This document shows positions 53,553-63,162 of a DNA stretch of 64,000 nt, piece by piece. Source of the DNA: an uncultured Pelagibacteraceae bacterium (GTDB lineage: Bacteria > Pseudomonadota > Alphaproteobacteria > Pelagibacterales > Pelagibacteraceae); the NCBI GenBank assembly GCA_902623495.1, contig CACNTW010000002.1, positions 124,001 to 188,000 on the forward strand, read 5' to 3'. Made by a program: the position numbers and the translations under genes. Numbering within the stretch: position 1 is the first letter of the stretch; each line of letters begins with the position of its first letter. The notes beneath the pieces were generated by a model. The model worked only from the letters and a program-made list of their open reading frames with translations, searched no databases and was not told the origin of the DNA.

Positions 53553-55112
53553 TTAGTGATTAAAGTGTCTTGTTTTGGAAAATACCAAAATAGTATTTGT
53601 TTGGTTAGCAAATTTAATAATTTCTTTATCATTTTTTGAACCCGACGGTTGAATGACTGCTGAAATTCCTGCTTGTACCAACTTTTCTATACCATCCACA
53701 AACGGGAAAAACGCATCTGATGCTGCTAAAATTTCATCACTATCGCTTATTTTTTGAAACTTTTTCATTTTATCAATTGCTATTTTGCAACTATCTAACC
53801 TACTTGGTTGTCCAGAACCTATACCTATTGTCTTGTAATCTTTTGTAATCACTATCGCATTCGATTTTACACTTCTGCATATATTAAATGCAAAAATAAG
53901 TTTGTTTAAAGTTTTATTCGTAGGTTTTAATTTTGATACAATTTTAAAATCATTTCTGGAAAAATGTTTATTATCTGGATCTTGAACTAAAATAGAATTA
54001 AATTTATTTATAAAATTAAATTTAAAATTTTTTTCAACTTTACTAGAATCAATTAGCCTTAGATTTTTTTTCTTTTTTAAAAGTTTGACTGATTTTTTGT
54101 CAAATCCATTTGCAATTATTACCTCAAAAAATATTTTATTAATCTCTTTAGCTAAACTAATATTTAATTTAAAGTTACATGATACAATACCACCATAGGC
54201 ACTAACTGGATCACTTTCTAAAGCCTCTTTAAAAGATTTGATTTTGTTTTGATTAATGGAAATACCACAGGGATTAGCATGCTTAATTATTGCTACACCT
54301 CTATTTCTTGGCAAAGTTTTGGATATACTTAGAGCCGAATAAAAATCGTTATAATTGTTGTAACTTAGTTGTTTTCCACTGATTTGAATAATTTCCTGTT
54401 TGTTATTTTGAGAATATATTGCTGCTTTTTGATGAGGATTTTCTCCATACCTTGTCTCCTCAACTAATTTTCCAGAAAAAATTTTTTTAATTGGGAAAAT
54501 GTTATTAGACTTTTGATTAAAATAATTAAAAATTTTTGATTCATAATATGCAGTCTCCATAAATGCTTCCTCGGCCAATTTTTCTCTAAATTCTAAATTC
54601 GTCGACCCTCTATTTCTATCTAATTCAATAGTTAAATCTTCATACTGTTTTGTGTTACTTAGGACAACTACATCATTATAATTTTTTGCAGCTGATCTAA
54701 CCATTGTTGGTCCTCCAATATCTATATTTTCAATTATATTTCTGTGGCCAGAATTACTTAACAAAACTTTTTCAAACGGATAAAAATTTATAATAACTAA
54801 ATCTATATTTTCATAATTATTAATTTTCATTTCTTTTTGATGTTTTTTATTCTGCCTAACATTTAAAATCCCAGAATGAATTTTTGGATGTAAGGTTTTA
54901 ACTCTTCCATCTAGCAGCTCTTTTGAATTTGTAAATTTAGATACTTCTAAGCTTTTAAAGCCCATACTTTTAATTTTTTCATATGTGCCACCTGAGCTTA
55001 TTATTTTGATTTTATATTTTTTTAGTAAATTTAATAATGGTCTTAAATTAGATTTATCTGATAATGAAATTAAAGCAGTCTTGATTTTTATTGTATTTTT
55101 TCGAATACCCAT
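53553..55112 (-). CDS. purH: Bifunctional AICAR formyltransferase/IMP cyclohydrolase PurH
   Basis: PurH performs the last two steps of IMP synthesis. The 519-aa protein has the N-terminal MGS-like cyclohydrolase domain (ALISLSDKSNL, about 13-23; GGTYEKIK about 41-48; TLHPKIH about 73-79). A long C-terminal transformylase domain follows, with ARYGENPHQ-like RYGENPHQKA (about 220-229), IKHANPCGI (about 274-282) and the terminal ISAVIQPSGSKND (about 487-499). It overlaps the heparinase-like gene by 25 bases. Confidence 0.97.
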   Translation of the reverse strand: MGIRKNTIKIKTALISLSDKSNLRPLLNLLKKYKIKIISSGGTYEKIKSMGFKSLEVSKFTNSKELLDGRVKTLHPKIHSGILNVRQNKKHQKEMKINNYENIDLVIINFYPFEKVLLSNSGHRNIIENIDIGGPTMVRSAAKNYNDVVVLSNTKQYEDLTIELDRNRGSTNLEFREKLAEEAFMETAYYESKIFNYFNQKSNNIFPIKKIFSGKLVEETRYGENPHQKAAIYSQNNKQEIIQISGKQLSYNNYNDFYSALSISKTLPRNRGVAIIKHANPCGISINQNKIKSFKEALESDPVSAYGGIVSCNFKLNISLAKEINKIFFEVIIANGFDKKSVKLLKKKKNLRLIDSSKVEKNFKFNFINKFNSILVQDPDNKHFSRNDFKIVSKLKPTNKTLNKLIFAFNICRSVKSNAIVITKDYKTIGIGSGQPSRLDSCKIAIDKMKKFQKISDSDEILAASDAFFPFVDGIEKLVQAGISAVIQPSGSKNDKEIIKFANQTNTILVFSKTRHFNH

Positions 55113-56713
55113 TTAATTTCCTGAGTTATATCCTTTATTTTGCCTGATAAACATATATTTTGATTTTCACTAGTTAAATTTTTATTACCGAAATATATAC
55201 CCGATTCAATATTTATAATCTCGCAGTTAGTTGAAAATTTCCATCCAGAATTCTCAATTTCAATTAGTATAGTTTTGTTATCTAGTGTTTTTGTTAATTT
55301 AACACCTGGTTCCACATGAAATCTGATATCATATTTTTTTTGTACCAACTTGTTTTTTGAAATTATTCTATCGGTACCTATCAATTTATTTTTTTCAACG
55401 AAATATTTTAAAGATCTTTCATGTAAAATTCCAAATTTATTTAAATATCCATTATGAGATGCTTTGATTAACCAAAAGTTTTTTTCATTAACAATATTTT
55501 TATCACTAATTTTCAAACCATTTTCTAATATTTTATAGTTCCCATTGTTTCTAAATGAACAACTTGAATGATTGTCAATTATAAGTGTTGAGTGACAAGC
55601 AGTAGATTTTGATATTGGATTTAATTTATTTTTATAATCTTGAAAGTAACCAGAATTCGAAATAAGTTTTTTATCTTTATAGAAGAATTCAAATGAAAGA
55701 GCTCCACTTTGATAGTTATACGAAAATGTTTTTTGGGGCGAATTTCCAACATCCATTGCAAGAATACAATTTTTGTTCTTCAAAATAGCATATCCTCCTA
55801 CCTCATTATTTGAATTTTCGAACTTATATTTATGAAGTGAAAGATATTTATTAAATTCATTTAAATCATTTTGATGATTTCCATTGAATAGTAAACTTTG
55901 TTCTATTTCAGAAAAAACGGAATAAGATTTTCCTAGATAGAAAATTATTTCATCAAGGTACTCAGGTATATCATTAAAAGACTCCTTTAATATTTCTCTA
56001 ACAAGAACAAAATATTTTAAATAAAAATTTAATTGCCTAATACTTCTTGTTTTTGGAAAATACTCATCGTCAAAAGAATTGATAATAATTCTTCTTAGTA
56101 ATTCCAATCCATAATTTAAAAATTTTTTATTTTCGTATGATAATCCTGTGATTATTATTGCAGTACATCCTAATAATTTATCATTAACAGATTGAGATTT
56201 ACTTATTTCATTTGTTAAATGATTAATTTGTTTGTTTACAGACAAATTAAATTTATTCTTATATTTAGTGTCACTTTCATCGTAAGATAATTTAGAGTTT
56301 GCAATCCAAGATATTATTCTCTTTGATAAAATATCGATTTGCCATGTTAATGAATTGTAATTTTGGTTTTTTTCAATCCATTTAATTATTATTGATTGTG
56401 TAATATTTGGTGAAGATTTTAAATCGATACTAAACAACCAATAAAAATTATTAAGTTTATATAGGTTATGCCCACTTAATAATTTATTTTCCCAAATATT
56501 ATCTTTATCTAATTCCTCAATTTTAATTTTTTTTTTATCATATTTAACTAAGCAACTCAGAATGCTAAGACTCGGTCTATATGTAATATTACTTATTTCA
56601 ATTTTTGAAATTTTATTATTATAAAAATTTGATTTTAAGTATAATTTTCTTATTTGATTTTTGGATGTGTTAAAAAATTCATTTATAAAAGATAAAGAAT
56701 TTTTTAAATACAT
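55088..56713 (-). CDS. Heparinase II/III-like protein
   Basis: This 541-aa protein resembles the heparinase II/III family. The N-terminal half is helical with many Trp/Tyr residues (TWQIDILSKRIISWIAN, about 122-138). The C-terminal half is beta-rich with an AILKNKNCILAMDVGNSPQ-type strand (about 308-326) and a YNYQSGALSFEF turn. In alphaproteobacteria this gene commonly precedes purH; the substrate is unknown, and an envelope or polysaccharide role is assumed. It overlaps purH by 25 bases and follows rpe by one base. Confidence 0.8.
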   Translation of the reverse strand: MYLKNSLSFINEFFNTSKNQIRKLYLKSNFYNNKISKIEISNITYRPSLSILSCLVKYDKKKIKIEELDKDNIWENKLLSGHNLYKLNNFYWLFSIDLKSSPNITQSIIIKWIEKNQNYNSLTWQIDILSKRIISWIANSKLSYDESDTKYKNKFNLSVNKQINHLTNEISKSQSVNDKLLGCTAIIITGLSYENKKFLNYGLELLRRIIINSFDDEYFPKTRSIRQLNFYLKYFVLVREILKESFNDIPEYLDEIIFYLGKSYSVFSEIEQSLLFNGNHQNDLNEFNKYLSLHKYKFENSNNEVGGYAILKNKNCILAMDVGNSPQKTFSYNYQSGALSFEFFYKDKKLISNSGYFQDYKNKLNPISKSTACHSTLIIDNHSSCSFRNNGNYKILENGLKISDKNIVNEKNFWLIKASHNGYLNKFGILHERSLKYFVEKNKLIGTDRIISKNKLVQKKYDIRFHVEPGVKLTKTLDNKTILIEIENSGWKFSTNCEIINIESGIYFGNKNLTSENQNICLSGKIKDITQEIKWVFEKIQ

Positions 56714-56714
56714 C

Positions 56715-57374
56715 TTACATTGATCTTAGCGTTTCTATATTTTTTTTAATATTGCCATTATTTTCATTAAATATAGTTGTTCCAGAAACCAATATATTTG
56801 CTCCTGCTGATATAACTTCCTTTGAATTAGAAAAGTTAATTCCACCATCGACTTCAATATCAAAGTTTAATTTATAATCTTTTTTTATTTGATGAAGCTT
56901 CTTAATTTTTTCAATTACCTCTGGCATAAATTTTTGGCCACCAAACCCTGGATGTACACTCATTATTAAAACTAAATCAATATCCTTTAAAAGTTTTTCT
57001 ATGATATTTATTTCCGTATTTGGATTTAAAGATATTCCTACTTTTTTCTTTAATTGCTTTATAAGTTGAATTGACTCAATTAAATTATTAGTTGCTTCAG
57101 GATGAATTGTTATTATATCAGATCCTGCTTCAGCAAAATTTTTAATGTATTTATGAACCGGCGAGATCATCAAATGTACATCAAAGGGTAATTTTGTATA
57201 ATTTCTTAAAGTTTTTATCACTGGGGGACCTATTGTGATGTTTGGAACAAAATGTCCATCCATTACATCAACATGTATTAAATCTGCACCACCATCCTCT
57301 AGTCGTTTAATCTCATTACCTAACTGACTAAAATCCGCTGAGAGAATTGAAGGTGAAATTTGTATATTTTTCAT
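56715..57374 (-). CDS. rpe: Ribulose-phosphate 3-epimerase
   Basis: Rpe interconverts ribulose-5-phosphate and xylulose-5-phosphate. The 219-aa barrel has ISPSILSADFSQLG (about 6-19), HVDVMDGHFVPNITIGPPV (about 34-52) and MSVHPGFGGQKF (about 139-150), all family signatures with catalytic Asp residues and a metal-binding His. It leads into the heparinase-like and purH genes. Confidence 0.97.
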   Translation of the reverse strand: MKNIQISPSILSADFSQLGNEIKRLEDGGADLIHVDVMDGHFVPNITIGPPVIKTLRNYTKLPFDVHLMISPVHKYIKNFAEAGSDIITIHPEATNNLIESIQLIKQLKKKVGISLNPNTEINIIEKLLKDIDLVLIMSVHPGFGGQKFMPEVIEKIKKLHQIKKDYKLNFDIEVDGGINFSNSKEVISAGANILVSGTTIFNENNGNIKKNIETLRSM

Positions 57375-57421
57375 TAATAAATAAAAACTAGTACTATCAA
57401 TTTTTAAATATATTTGAATTA

Positions 57422-57757
57422 TTATTTACCAAATACTTTGTAAATTTCTGCAGCTATTTCACTTTCTAATGGAAACGATAACATTCCCATAACAGAATAA
57501 CCCATTAAATAAGGCATTAAATAAAATCTAAACATATAAAAAAACCATGCTACATAAAGCGGGACTAACGGTCCTATAATGAAACTAGGAGTTATGAATT
57601 TAAAAATTTTGATAATTGGATTTGTGTATTTCACAAATACTTTCATAAAAAAGAATTCAGAATCTTCTTTTTGAAAAATATTCATTGCAGATCTTCCAAT
57701 TAAAGTCCACATAATGATACCTAAAATGTAGTCTATTACTAAAATATATAAAGGCAT
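57422..57757 (-). CDS. YggT-like small membrane protein
   Basis: This 111-aa protein has three hydrophobic segments (about 3-22, 52-70 and 72-90). A KYTNPIIKIFKFITPS stretch (about 43-58) resembles the TNP/TDP-x-L-x-P motif of YggT-family proteins; the resemblance is only moderate. It lies 46 bases downstream of the symporter gene on the same strand, separated by a G+C-rich hairpin. Function is unknown. Confidence 0.65.
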   Translation of the reverse strand: MPLYILVIDYILGIIMWTLIGRSAMNIFQKEDSEFFFMKVFVKYTNPIIKIFKFITPSFIIGPLVPLYVAWFFYMFRFYLMPYLMGYSVMGMLSFPLESEIAAEIYKVFGK

Positions 57758-57771
57758 TTATCTGAAAATAA

Positions 57772-57792
57772 TGGGGGCGGTATCCGCCCCCA
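57772..57792 (-). terminator. G+C-rich hairpin between symporter and YggT-like genes
   Basis: A perfect nine-base stem (TGGGGGCGG/CCGCCCCCA) with a three-base loop. On the minus strand, it is followed by ATTATTTT and lies 11 bases after the symporter stop. It should terminate or attenuate transcription of the symporter and could also protect the mRNA 3' end. It stands out in this A+T-rich genome. Confidence 0.75.
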
Positions 57793-57803
57793 AAAAGTTT
57801 AAT

Positions 57804-59642
57804 TTAGTGTTGCTTACCAAGTATTGTCTTACCTGATGGAACACGAACTTCGTCTACCATTTGCTGTGTAGCTTTATCTGGTTCTTCAGTCATTAAACTT
57901 ACAACAACCATTACAACTAAACAGACAGACGCTCCGATAATACCAAAACGTAAATGGTCAATACCTAACCAAGGTGCATTGCCCATAAACTTAGGATACA
58001 CATAAATTAGATAAGCTGTTCCTGATGCAAGACCTGCTATCATACCTGCTATTGCTCCTTGTCTTGTTGCTCTCTTCCACCATACACCAAGTATTAATGG
58101 GAAGAACAATCCTGACATTGCAAAGTCAAATGCCCAAGCAACTGCACCAAGGATACTAGTGATCCTCATCGATGCAATGTATGCTCCAGCGGCACCAATA
58201 ACTATTAAAAGTGCTCTAGCAACTAACAATCTTTTTCTTACATCCGCTTTTGGATCAATGATTTTGTAATAGATATCATGTGATAAAGCGTTAGCGATAG
58301 CAAGAATTAGACCATCAGCAGTTGACATCGCAGCAGCCATTCCTCCTGCAGCAACTAGTCCAGAGATTACGTATGGTAATCCAGCAACCTCAGGAGTTGC
58401 TAGTACAACTACGTCTCCTCTCATGAACCATTCATTTAACTGAAGAATACCATCTCCGTTAAAGTCTGCTATGAAGGCTTGTTTTACATTAATCCAAGCA
58501 TTTACCCACTCAATTTGCATAATTTCAGCAATTGGTTTTCCAATAATACCTGTTGGTAAGTTTGGATCTATTAGTGAGATTTTGGACAATGTTGCAAGCA
58601 TTGGAGCTGAAGTATAAAGCAATGCAATAAAGAATAGTGACCACGCCACTGATTTTCTTGCAGCTTTAACACTTGGAGTAGTGAAGTATCTCATTAAAAT
58701 GTGTGGTAAAGAAGCTGTTCCTACCATCATACATAGTGCTAATGAAATAAACTTCCATGCAGCCATTCCACCTTCTGGCACACCTGCGTGTGATACAGCG
58801 ATAGATTTTAGACCACCTGGCACACCTGCAGCTTTGATGTCCGCAGCAGCATTTTTAACTAATCCAAATTGAGCTTCAAGATCACCTAATCTAGCCACTT
58901 CCTCACCTAACATAAAGTGTGGAAAGAAACCAAATCCAGATTTGTTACTAATCCAAAATACTGGAATTAGGTAAGCAATAATCAATACTATGTATTGTGC
59001 AACCTGTGTCCAAGTTACCGCTCTCATTCCGCCTAGCATTGAACAAAGTAAAATACTTACTAGTCCAACCCAAACTCCTAATTCAAATGGAATACTTAGT
59101 GCTCTTGATGCAATTGTTCCTGTTGCGTTAATTTGAGCTGTTACATAAGTGAAAGAAGCCAATGTTAAAACAACCACAGCACAGAATCTTGCAAAGTTTC
59201 CGCCGTATCTTGTTCCAATGAAATCTGGCACAGTATAACATCCAAATTTTCTTAAATATGGTGCTAAAAGAGATGATACTAATACGTATCCCCCAGTCCA
59301 TCCGACTAGGAAAGCCATATAAGTATAACCACCAAAATAAATACCACCAGCCATTGCAACGAATGATGCACCTGACATCCAGTCAGCTGCAGTTGCCATT
59401 CCGTTAAATACTGTTGGCACCTGTCTTCCAGCAACATAATAAGCATCAACCTGAACAGTTCTAGATAAATACCCAATCAAGGCATATATACAAACTGTAA
59501 AGGCGACAAACAAAATACCAATTGTTTTAGCAGTCATACCTGCTTGCTCCGCTATCGCCATCAATATGATGAATACAATGAAGCCCCCAGTATATGTTCC
59601 GTAAATTTTTGGTAGGTTGTCAATAAAATTGCCTTTAAACAT
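57804..59642 (-). CDS. Sodium:solute symporter, VC_2705/ActP-like large subunit
   Basis: This 612-aa membrane protein has about 13 helices and belongs to the SSF family. ADAATADWMSG-like MATAADWMSGASFVAMAGG (about 82-100) and the following GGYTYMAFLVGWTGGYV fit the acetate/short-chain monocarboxylate permease group. An EF-hand-like calcium loop DFNGDGILQLNE (393-404; DNA 58431-58466) is present in an external loop. It pairs with the adjacent DUF4212 small subunit, and acs lies nearby, so acetate uptake is likely. Codon use is richer in G+C, indicating high expression. Confidence 0.9.
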   Translation of the reverse strand: MFKGNFIDNLPKIYGTYTGGFIVFIILMAIAEQAGMTAKTIGILFVAFTVCIYALIGYLSRTVQVDAYYVAGRQVPTVFNGMATAADWMSGASFVAMAGGIYFGGYTYMAFLVGWTGGYVLVSSLLAPYLRKFGCYTVPDFIGTRYGGNFARFCAVVVLTLASFTYVTAQINATGTIASRALSIPFELGVWVGLVSILLCSMLGGMRAVTWTQVAQYIVLIIAYLIPVFWISNKSGFGFFPHFMLGEEVARLGDLEAQFGLVKNAAADIKAAGVPGGLKSIAVSHAGVPEGGMAAWKFISLALCMMVGTASLPHILMRYFTTPSVKAARKSVAWSLFFIALLYTSAPMLATLSKISLIDPNLPTGIIGKPIAEIMQIEWVNAWINVKQAFIADFNGDGILQLNEWFMRGDVVVLATPEVAGLPYVISGLVAAGGMAAAMSTADGLILAIANALSHDIYYKIIDPKADVRKRLLVARALLIVIGAAGAYIASMRITSILGAVAWAFDFAMSGLFFPLILGVWWKRATRQGAIAGMIAGLASGTAYLIYVYPKFMGNAPWLGIDHLRFGIIGASVCLVVMVVVSLMTEEPDKATQQMVDEVRVPSGKTILGKQH

Positions 59643-59899
59643 TAATCATCCTCCTTTTCGGTAAAACCAAACTCTTCATCGATTTTTTCCTGTCTATTTG
59701 CAAACCAAAAAATTAGGACCACAAATGCAATGATAGAACCCTGCGCACACATGTAATACGCTAATGGATATCCCATAAAACTTGAAGTGTTTAGGTCAGA
59801 ACCAAACATGAAGATCAGATAACCGAAAACAAACCAAATAATTAATGTAATTATCATTAATCCTTTGGTTTTTTCCCAGTGCTTTTCTTTGTTTGACAT
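59642..59899 (-). CDS. DUF4212 small subunit of sodium/substrate symporter
   Basis: This 85-aa protein has two membrane helices (about 14-32 and 44-66). It begins with a basic HWEKTKGLMIITLIIWFVFG stretch (7-26) and ends with an acidic tail. It is the DUF4212 partner commonly found directly upstream of SSF permeases of the VC_2705 type. A strong GGGAGGAT ribosome site precedes the start. The stop shares a base with the large-subunit start. Confidence 0.92.
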   Translation of the reverse strand: MSNKEKHWEKTKGLMIITLIIWFVFGYLIFMFGSDLNTSSFMGYPLAYYMCAQGSIIAFVVLIFWFANRQEKIDEEFGFTEKEDD

Positions 59900-60010
59900 T
59901 ATTTTAATCCTCCCTATAGGTTAAAGATATAATTCATACTCATTTAAAGTGATATTTAAAGGGTAAAAAATGGCATATATTTATAGTAAAAGTTGTAATA
60001 TCGGTTCTAA

Positions 60011-60640
60011 ATGGGCATCAAATACAAATTAAAGCTCAAAGATTTGAAATTTGAGTATTTAAAGGAATATTTTATTCCATTTTTAAAATATTTTAAAAAA
60101 ACAAAAAAAATTGAAAATTATTCTGACTTAAAAGAATTTATCCAAAAAAAATCAGCATGGGTAAGTCAAGTAACTCTTTATGGATATCTGAAAACTAGAA
60201 TGGGGGCAAAATATGTACTGATGTTTGAAGATGAAATATTTTTAGGATCGATTAACAAAGCTAAATGGAATATTTATTCAACTGCTTTACAGGATTTAAC
60301 TTTTTATACAATCTCTTTTTTAAAAGATATCAGAAATCAACATGATACTGAAAAAGCAAATGAAATTTATTTTGAAATTTTGGATAATGAACTTCAGAAA
60401 AATCAAATGCCAAAGGAAATATATGAAAATGCAAAAAAAAATTTTCTTGAAAGATATGAAAAGATTAATTGGAATGAATATCATGAGTCATTACCATTTA
60501 ATATTAGTGCGCTATCATTATATGAATGGTCTCCAATTGCTGAAGAATTAAAATCTTTAGACAAGAAAATAGTTTTGAATTCTATGATCTTAAAATGGGA
60601 TAATGTTAAAAAGGAATTTATTGAATTAATAAATTTTTAA
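60011..60640 (+). CDS. Hypothetical protein
   Basis: This 209-aa, Lys/Glu-rich, mostly helical cytoplasmic-type protein is not recognised. It has no signal peptide or membrane segment. Seen are a repeated [20 protein letters not shown] opening region, a [14 protein letters not shown] strand (about 63-76) and a [20 protein letters not shown] segment (about 166-185). It is a single plus-strand gene between the minus-strand symporter and acs genes, overlapping the acs 3' end by four bases. Its promoter must lie in 59900-60010. Confidence 0.75.
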   Translation: MGIKYKLKLKDLKFEYLKEYFIPFLKYFKKTKKIENYSDLKEFIQKKSAWVSQVTLYGYLKTRMGAKYVLMFEDEIFLGSINKAKWNIYSTALQDLTFYTISFLKDIRNQHDTEKANEIYFEILDNELQKNQMPKEIYENAKKNFLERYEKINWNEYHESLPFNISALSLYEWSPIAEELKSLDKKIVLNSMILKWDNVKKEFIELINF

Positions 60641-62661
60641 GTATTTTTTCTATTTTCAACTAAGCTTTTTACTACACTTGGATCTGCCAAAGTTGTTGTG
60701 TCACCTAATTGGTCATGTTCATTTGCTGCAATTTTTCTGAGAATTCTTCTCATAATTTTACCTGATCTAGTTTTTGGAAGTCCAGGTGAAAATTGTATTA
60801 AATCTGGTGTTGCTATTGGGCCAATTTGTTTTCTAACCCAAAGTTTTAGATCTCTCTCTAAATCTAAAGTTGATTTTTCTCCTACATTTAAAGTAACGTA
60901 ACAATATAAACCATTTCCTTTAATATCATGTGGATATCCAACTACAGCAGCTTCCGCTACTTTTGGATGAGCAACAAACGCACTTTCTATTTCTGCAGTT
61001 CCAAGATTATGTCCTGAAACAATAATTACATCATCAACTCTTCCTGTAATCCAGTAATATCCATCTTTATCTCTTCTACATCCATCTCCTGTAAAATATT
61101 TACCATCAAATTGAGAAAAATATGTATCAATGAACCTTTGATGATCACCATAAACTGTACGCATTTGGCCAGGCCAAGATTGTGCTATACACAATCGACC
61201 TTCTGCCTCTCCTTTTAAAACTTTTCCATCTTTATTAACTATTACTGGTTTAATCCCATAAAATGGTTTTGTTGCTGAACCTGGTTTTAAATTTATAGCT
61301 CCTGTTTGTGGACTAATTAATATTCCACCAGTTTCAGTTTGCCACCAAGTATCAACAATCGGACAATTAGAATCTCCAACAGTTTTATAATACCACTCCC
61401 ATGCTTCTGGATTGATTGGCTCACCTACGGTTCCTAACAATTTCAGCGATTTTCTTGATGTTTTCTTAACAGGCTTATCACCTTCTCTCATCAAAGCTCT
61501 TATTGCTGTTGGAGCAGTATAAAAAATATTCACTTTATACTTATCAACGATTTGCCACCATCTTGAACTATCAGGATAAGTTGGAATTCCCTCAAACATT
61601 ATTGTTGTTGCCCCATTTGATAATGGTCCATAAATAATATAGCTATGACCAGTTACCCAACCAATGTCAGCAGTACACCAATAAATATCTTTAGGTTTAT
61701 AATTAAATATATATTGATGAGTCATTGATGCATACACCATATATCCACCCGTTGTATGCATTACACCTTTAGGTTTTCCAGTTGATCCTGAGGTATATAA
61801 AATAAATAAAGGATCTTCTGCATTCATTTCTTCAGGTTCACATTTATTTGAAACTTTTTTTGTTAACTCGTGGTACCAAACATCTCTTCGTTCGTCCCAA
61901 TTTATTCTATTGCCTGTTCTTTTAACAACGACACATTTTTTTACATTTGGACAATTTACTAAAGCTTCATCAGCAATTGATTTTAAGGGAATTATTTTTC
62001 CACCTCTCACACCTTCATCAGCCGTAATTAAATAATCAGACTCACAGTCGTTTATTCTTCCAGAAATACTATCTGGAGAAAAGCCTCCAAAAATTATTGA
62101 ATGAATAGCACCTATTCTTGCACAAGCTAGCATTGTGTATGCAAGCTCAGGAATCATTGTTAAATAAATTGTAACTCTGTCACCTTTTTTTACTCCTAGT
62201 TCTTTCAAACCATTCGCTGCTTTTGAAACTTCTTTATGCAATTCCTTATAAGATATTTTTTTTTGTACTTTTGGATCATCACCGACCCAAATAATAGCAG
62301 TTTTATCTTTATTTTTTTTTAAGTGTCTGTCTATACAATTTACAGATGCATTTAAAGTTCCGTCATAAAACCATTTTATTTTTACTTCTGACTTGCTGTA
62401 TTTAACATCTTTAATTTTAGTATAAGGTTTAATCCAATTTATTCTTTTACCTTCTTTTTTCCAAAATCCATCATTATCTTTGATTGATGTTTTATATTTT
62501 TTTTCGTATTGAGATTTATTAACAATTGCTTTGCTTATCCAATCCTTTTTAGTTTTATATACAAGTTCTTTTTCAACTTTGGAGAATGTTCTTAAATTTC
62601 TTTTTTTCGCAACTTTTTTTATTTTCGTTTTTTTTATTTTTTTATTTTTTTTAATAGGCAT
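60637..62661 (-). CDS. acsA: Acetyl-CoA synthetase
   Basis: This enzyme activates acetate to acetyl-CoA via acetyl-AMP. The 674-aa protein has a basic N-terminal extension of about 20 residues beyond the usual length (about 650). Motifs are [15 protein letters not shown] (about 289-303), WWQTETGG (about 442-449), the hinge GRVDDVI (about 544-550) and the C-terminal [11 protein letters not shown] (about 633-643) with the regulatory acetyl-Lys. Its position beside the acetate-type symporter indicates coupled uptake and activation of acetate. Confidence 0.96.
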   Translation of the reverse strand: MPIKKNKKIKKTKIKKVAKKRNLRTFSKVEKELVYKTKKDWISKAIVNKSQYEKKYKTSIKDNDGFWKKEGKRINWIKPYTKIKDVKYSKSEVKIKWFYDGTLNASVNCIDRHLKKNKDKTAIIWVGDDPKVQKKISYKELHKEVSKAANGLKELGVKKGDRVTIYLTMIPELAYTMLACARIGAIHSIIFGGFSPDSISGRINDCESDYLITADEGVRGGKIIPLKSIADEALVNCPNVKKCVVVKRTGNRINWDERRDVWYHELTKKVSNKCEPEEMNAEDPLFILYTSGSTGKPKGVMHTTGGYMVYASMTHQYIFNYKPKDIYWCTADIGWVTGHSYIIYGPLSNGATTIMFEGIPTYPDSSRWWQIVDKYKVNIFYTAPTAIRALMREGDKPVKKTSRKSLKLLGTVGEPINPEAWEWYYKTVGDSNCPIVDTWWQTETGGILISPQTGAINLKPGSATKPFYGIKPVIVNKDGKVLKGEAEGRLCIAQSWPGQMRTVYGDHQRFIDTYFSQFDGKYFTGDGCRRDKDGYYWITGRVDDVIIVSGHNLGTAEIESAFVAHPKVAEAAVVGYPHDIKGNGLYCYVTLNVGEKSTLDLERDLKLWVRKQIGPIATPDLIQFSPGLPKTRSGKIMRRILRKIAANEHDQLGDTTTLADPSVVKSLVENRKNT

Positions 62662-62673
62662 GGATTTTTTTTC

Positions 62674-63087
62674 CTAGATACTACCCATCTTCAAAATAAT
62701 TTTCCAGCATTTAGTATCTACTGGCATAACCGAAAGCCTACTTTGCCTTATAAGCGCAATATCTTTTAATTCTTTCTTTTGTTTAATATTTTCGAGTGAA
62801 ACAGCCGTTTTTAGTTTACTTTTGTACTTAACTTTTACCGCTACAAATCGCTTCTGTTTGTCTGTAGGATCTATAAATGCAGTTTTAATAACCTCAACAA
62901 TTCCGACAATTTCTTTACCTATATTTGAATGATAAAAAAAACAAAGATCACCTTTTTTCATTTTTTTTAAATTATTCGCTGCCTGATAGTTTCTAACTCC
63001 ATCCCAATCTGCTCCATTATACCCAGCTTTGATTTGATCATTAATTGACCAAACGTTTGGCTCCGATTTAAGTAACCAATGCTTCAT
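62674..63087 (-). CDS. EVE-domain protein
   Basis: This 137-aa protein matches the EVE/thymocyte-nuclear-protein-like domain, a PUA-like fold thought to bind modified DNA or RNA bases. It opens with HWLLKSEPNVWSINDQ (about 3-18), then WDGVRNYQAANNLKKMKKGD (about 28-47), FFYHSN and a C-terminal RQSRLSVMPV (about 114-123). It is 12 bases upstream of acs on the same strand and diverges from the TPR gene. Confidence 0.93.
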   Translation of the reverse strand: MKHWLLKSEPNVWSINDQIKAGYNGADWDGVRNYQAANNLKKMKKGDLCFFYHSNIGKEIVGIVEVIKTAFIDPTDKQKRFVAVKVKYKSKLKTAVSLENIKQKKELKDIALIRQSRLSVMPVDTKCWKIILKMGSI

Positions 63088-63162
63088 AAGTAAATATTAT
63101 TTTTTAATAATGTTAACTTTTAAAAAAATTATTAGTATTATTAATTTTAAATCTAATAATTT

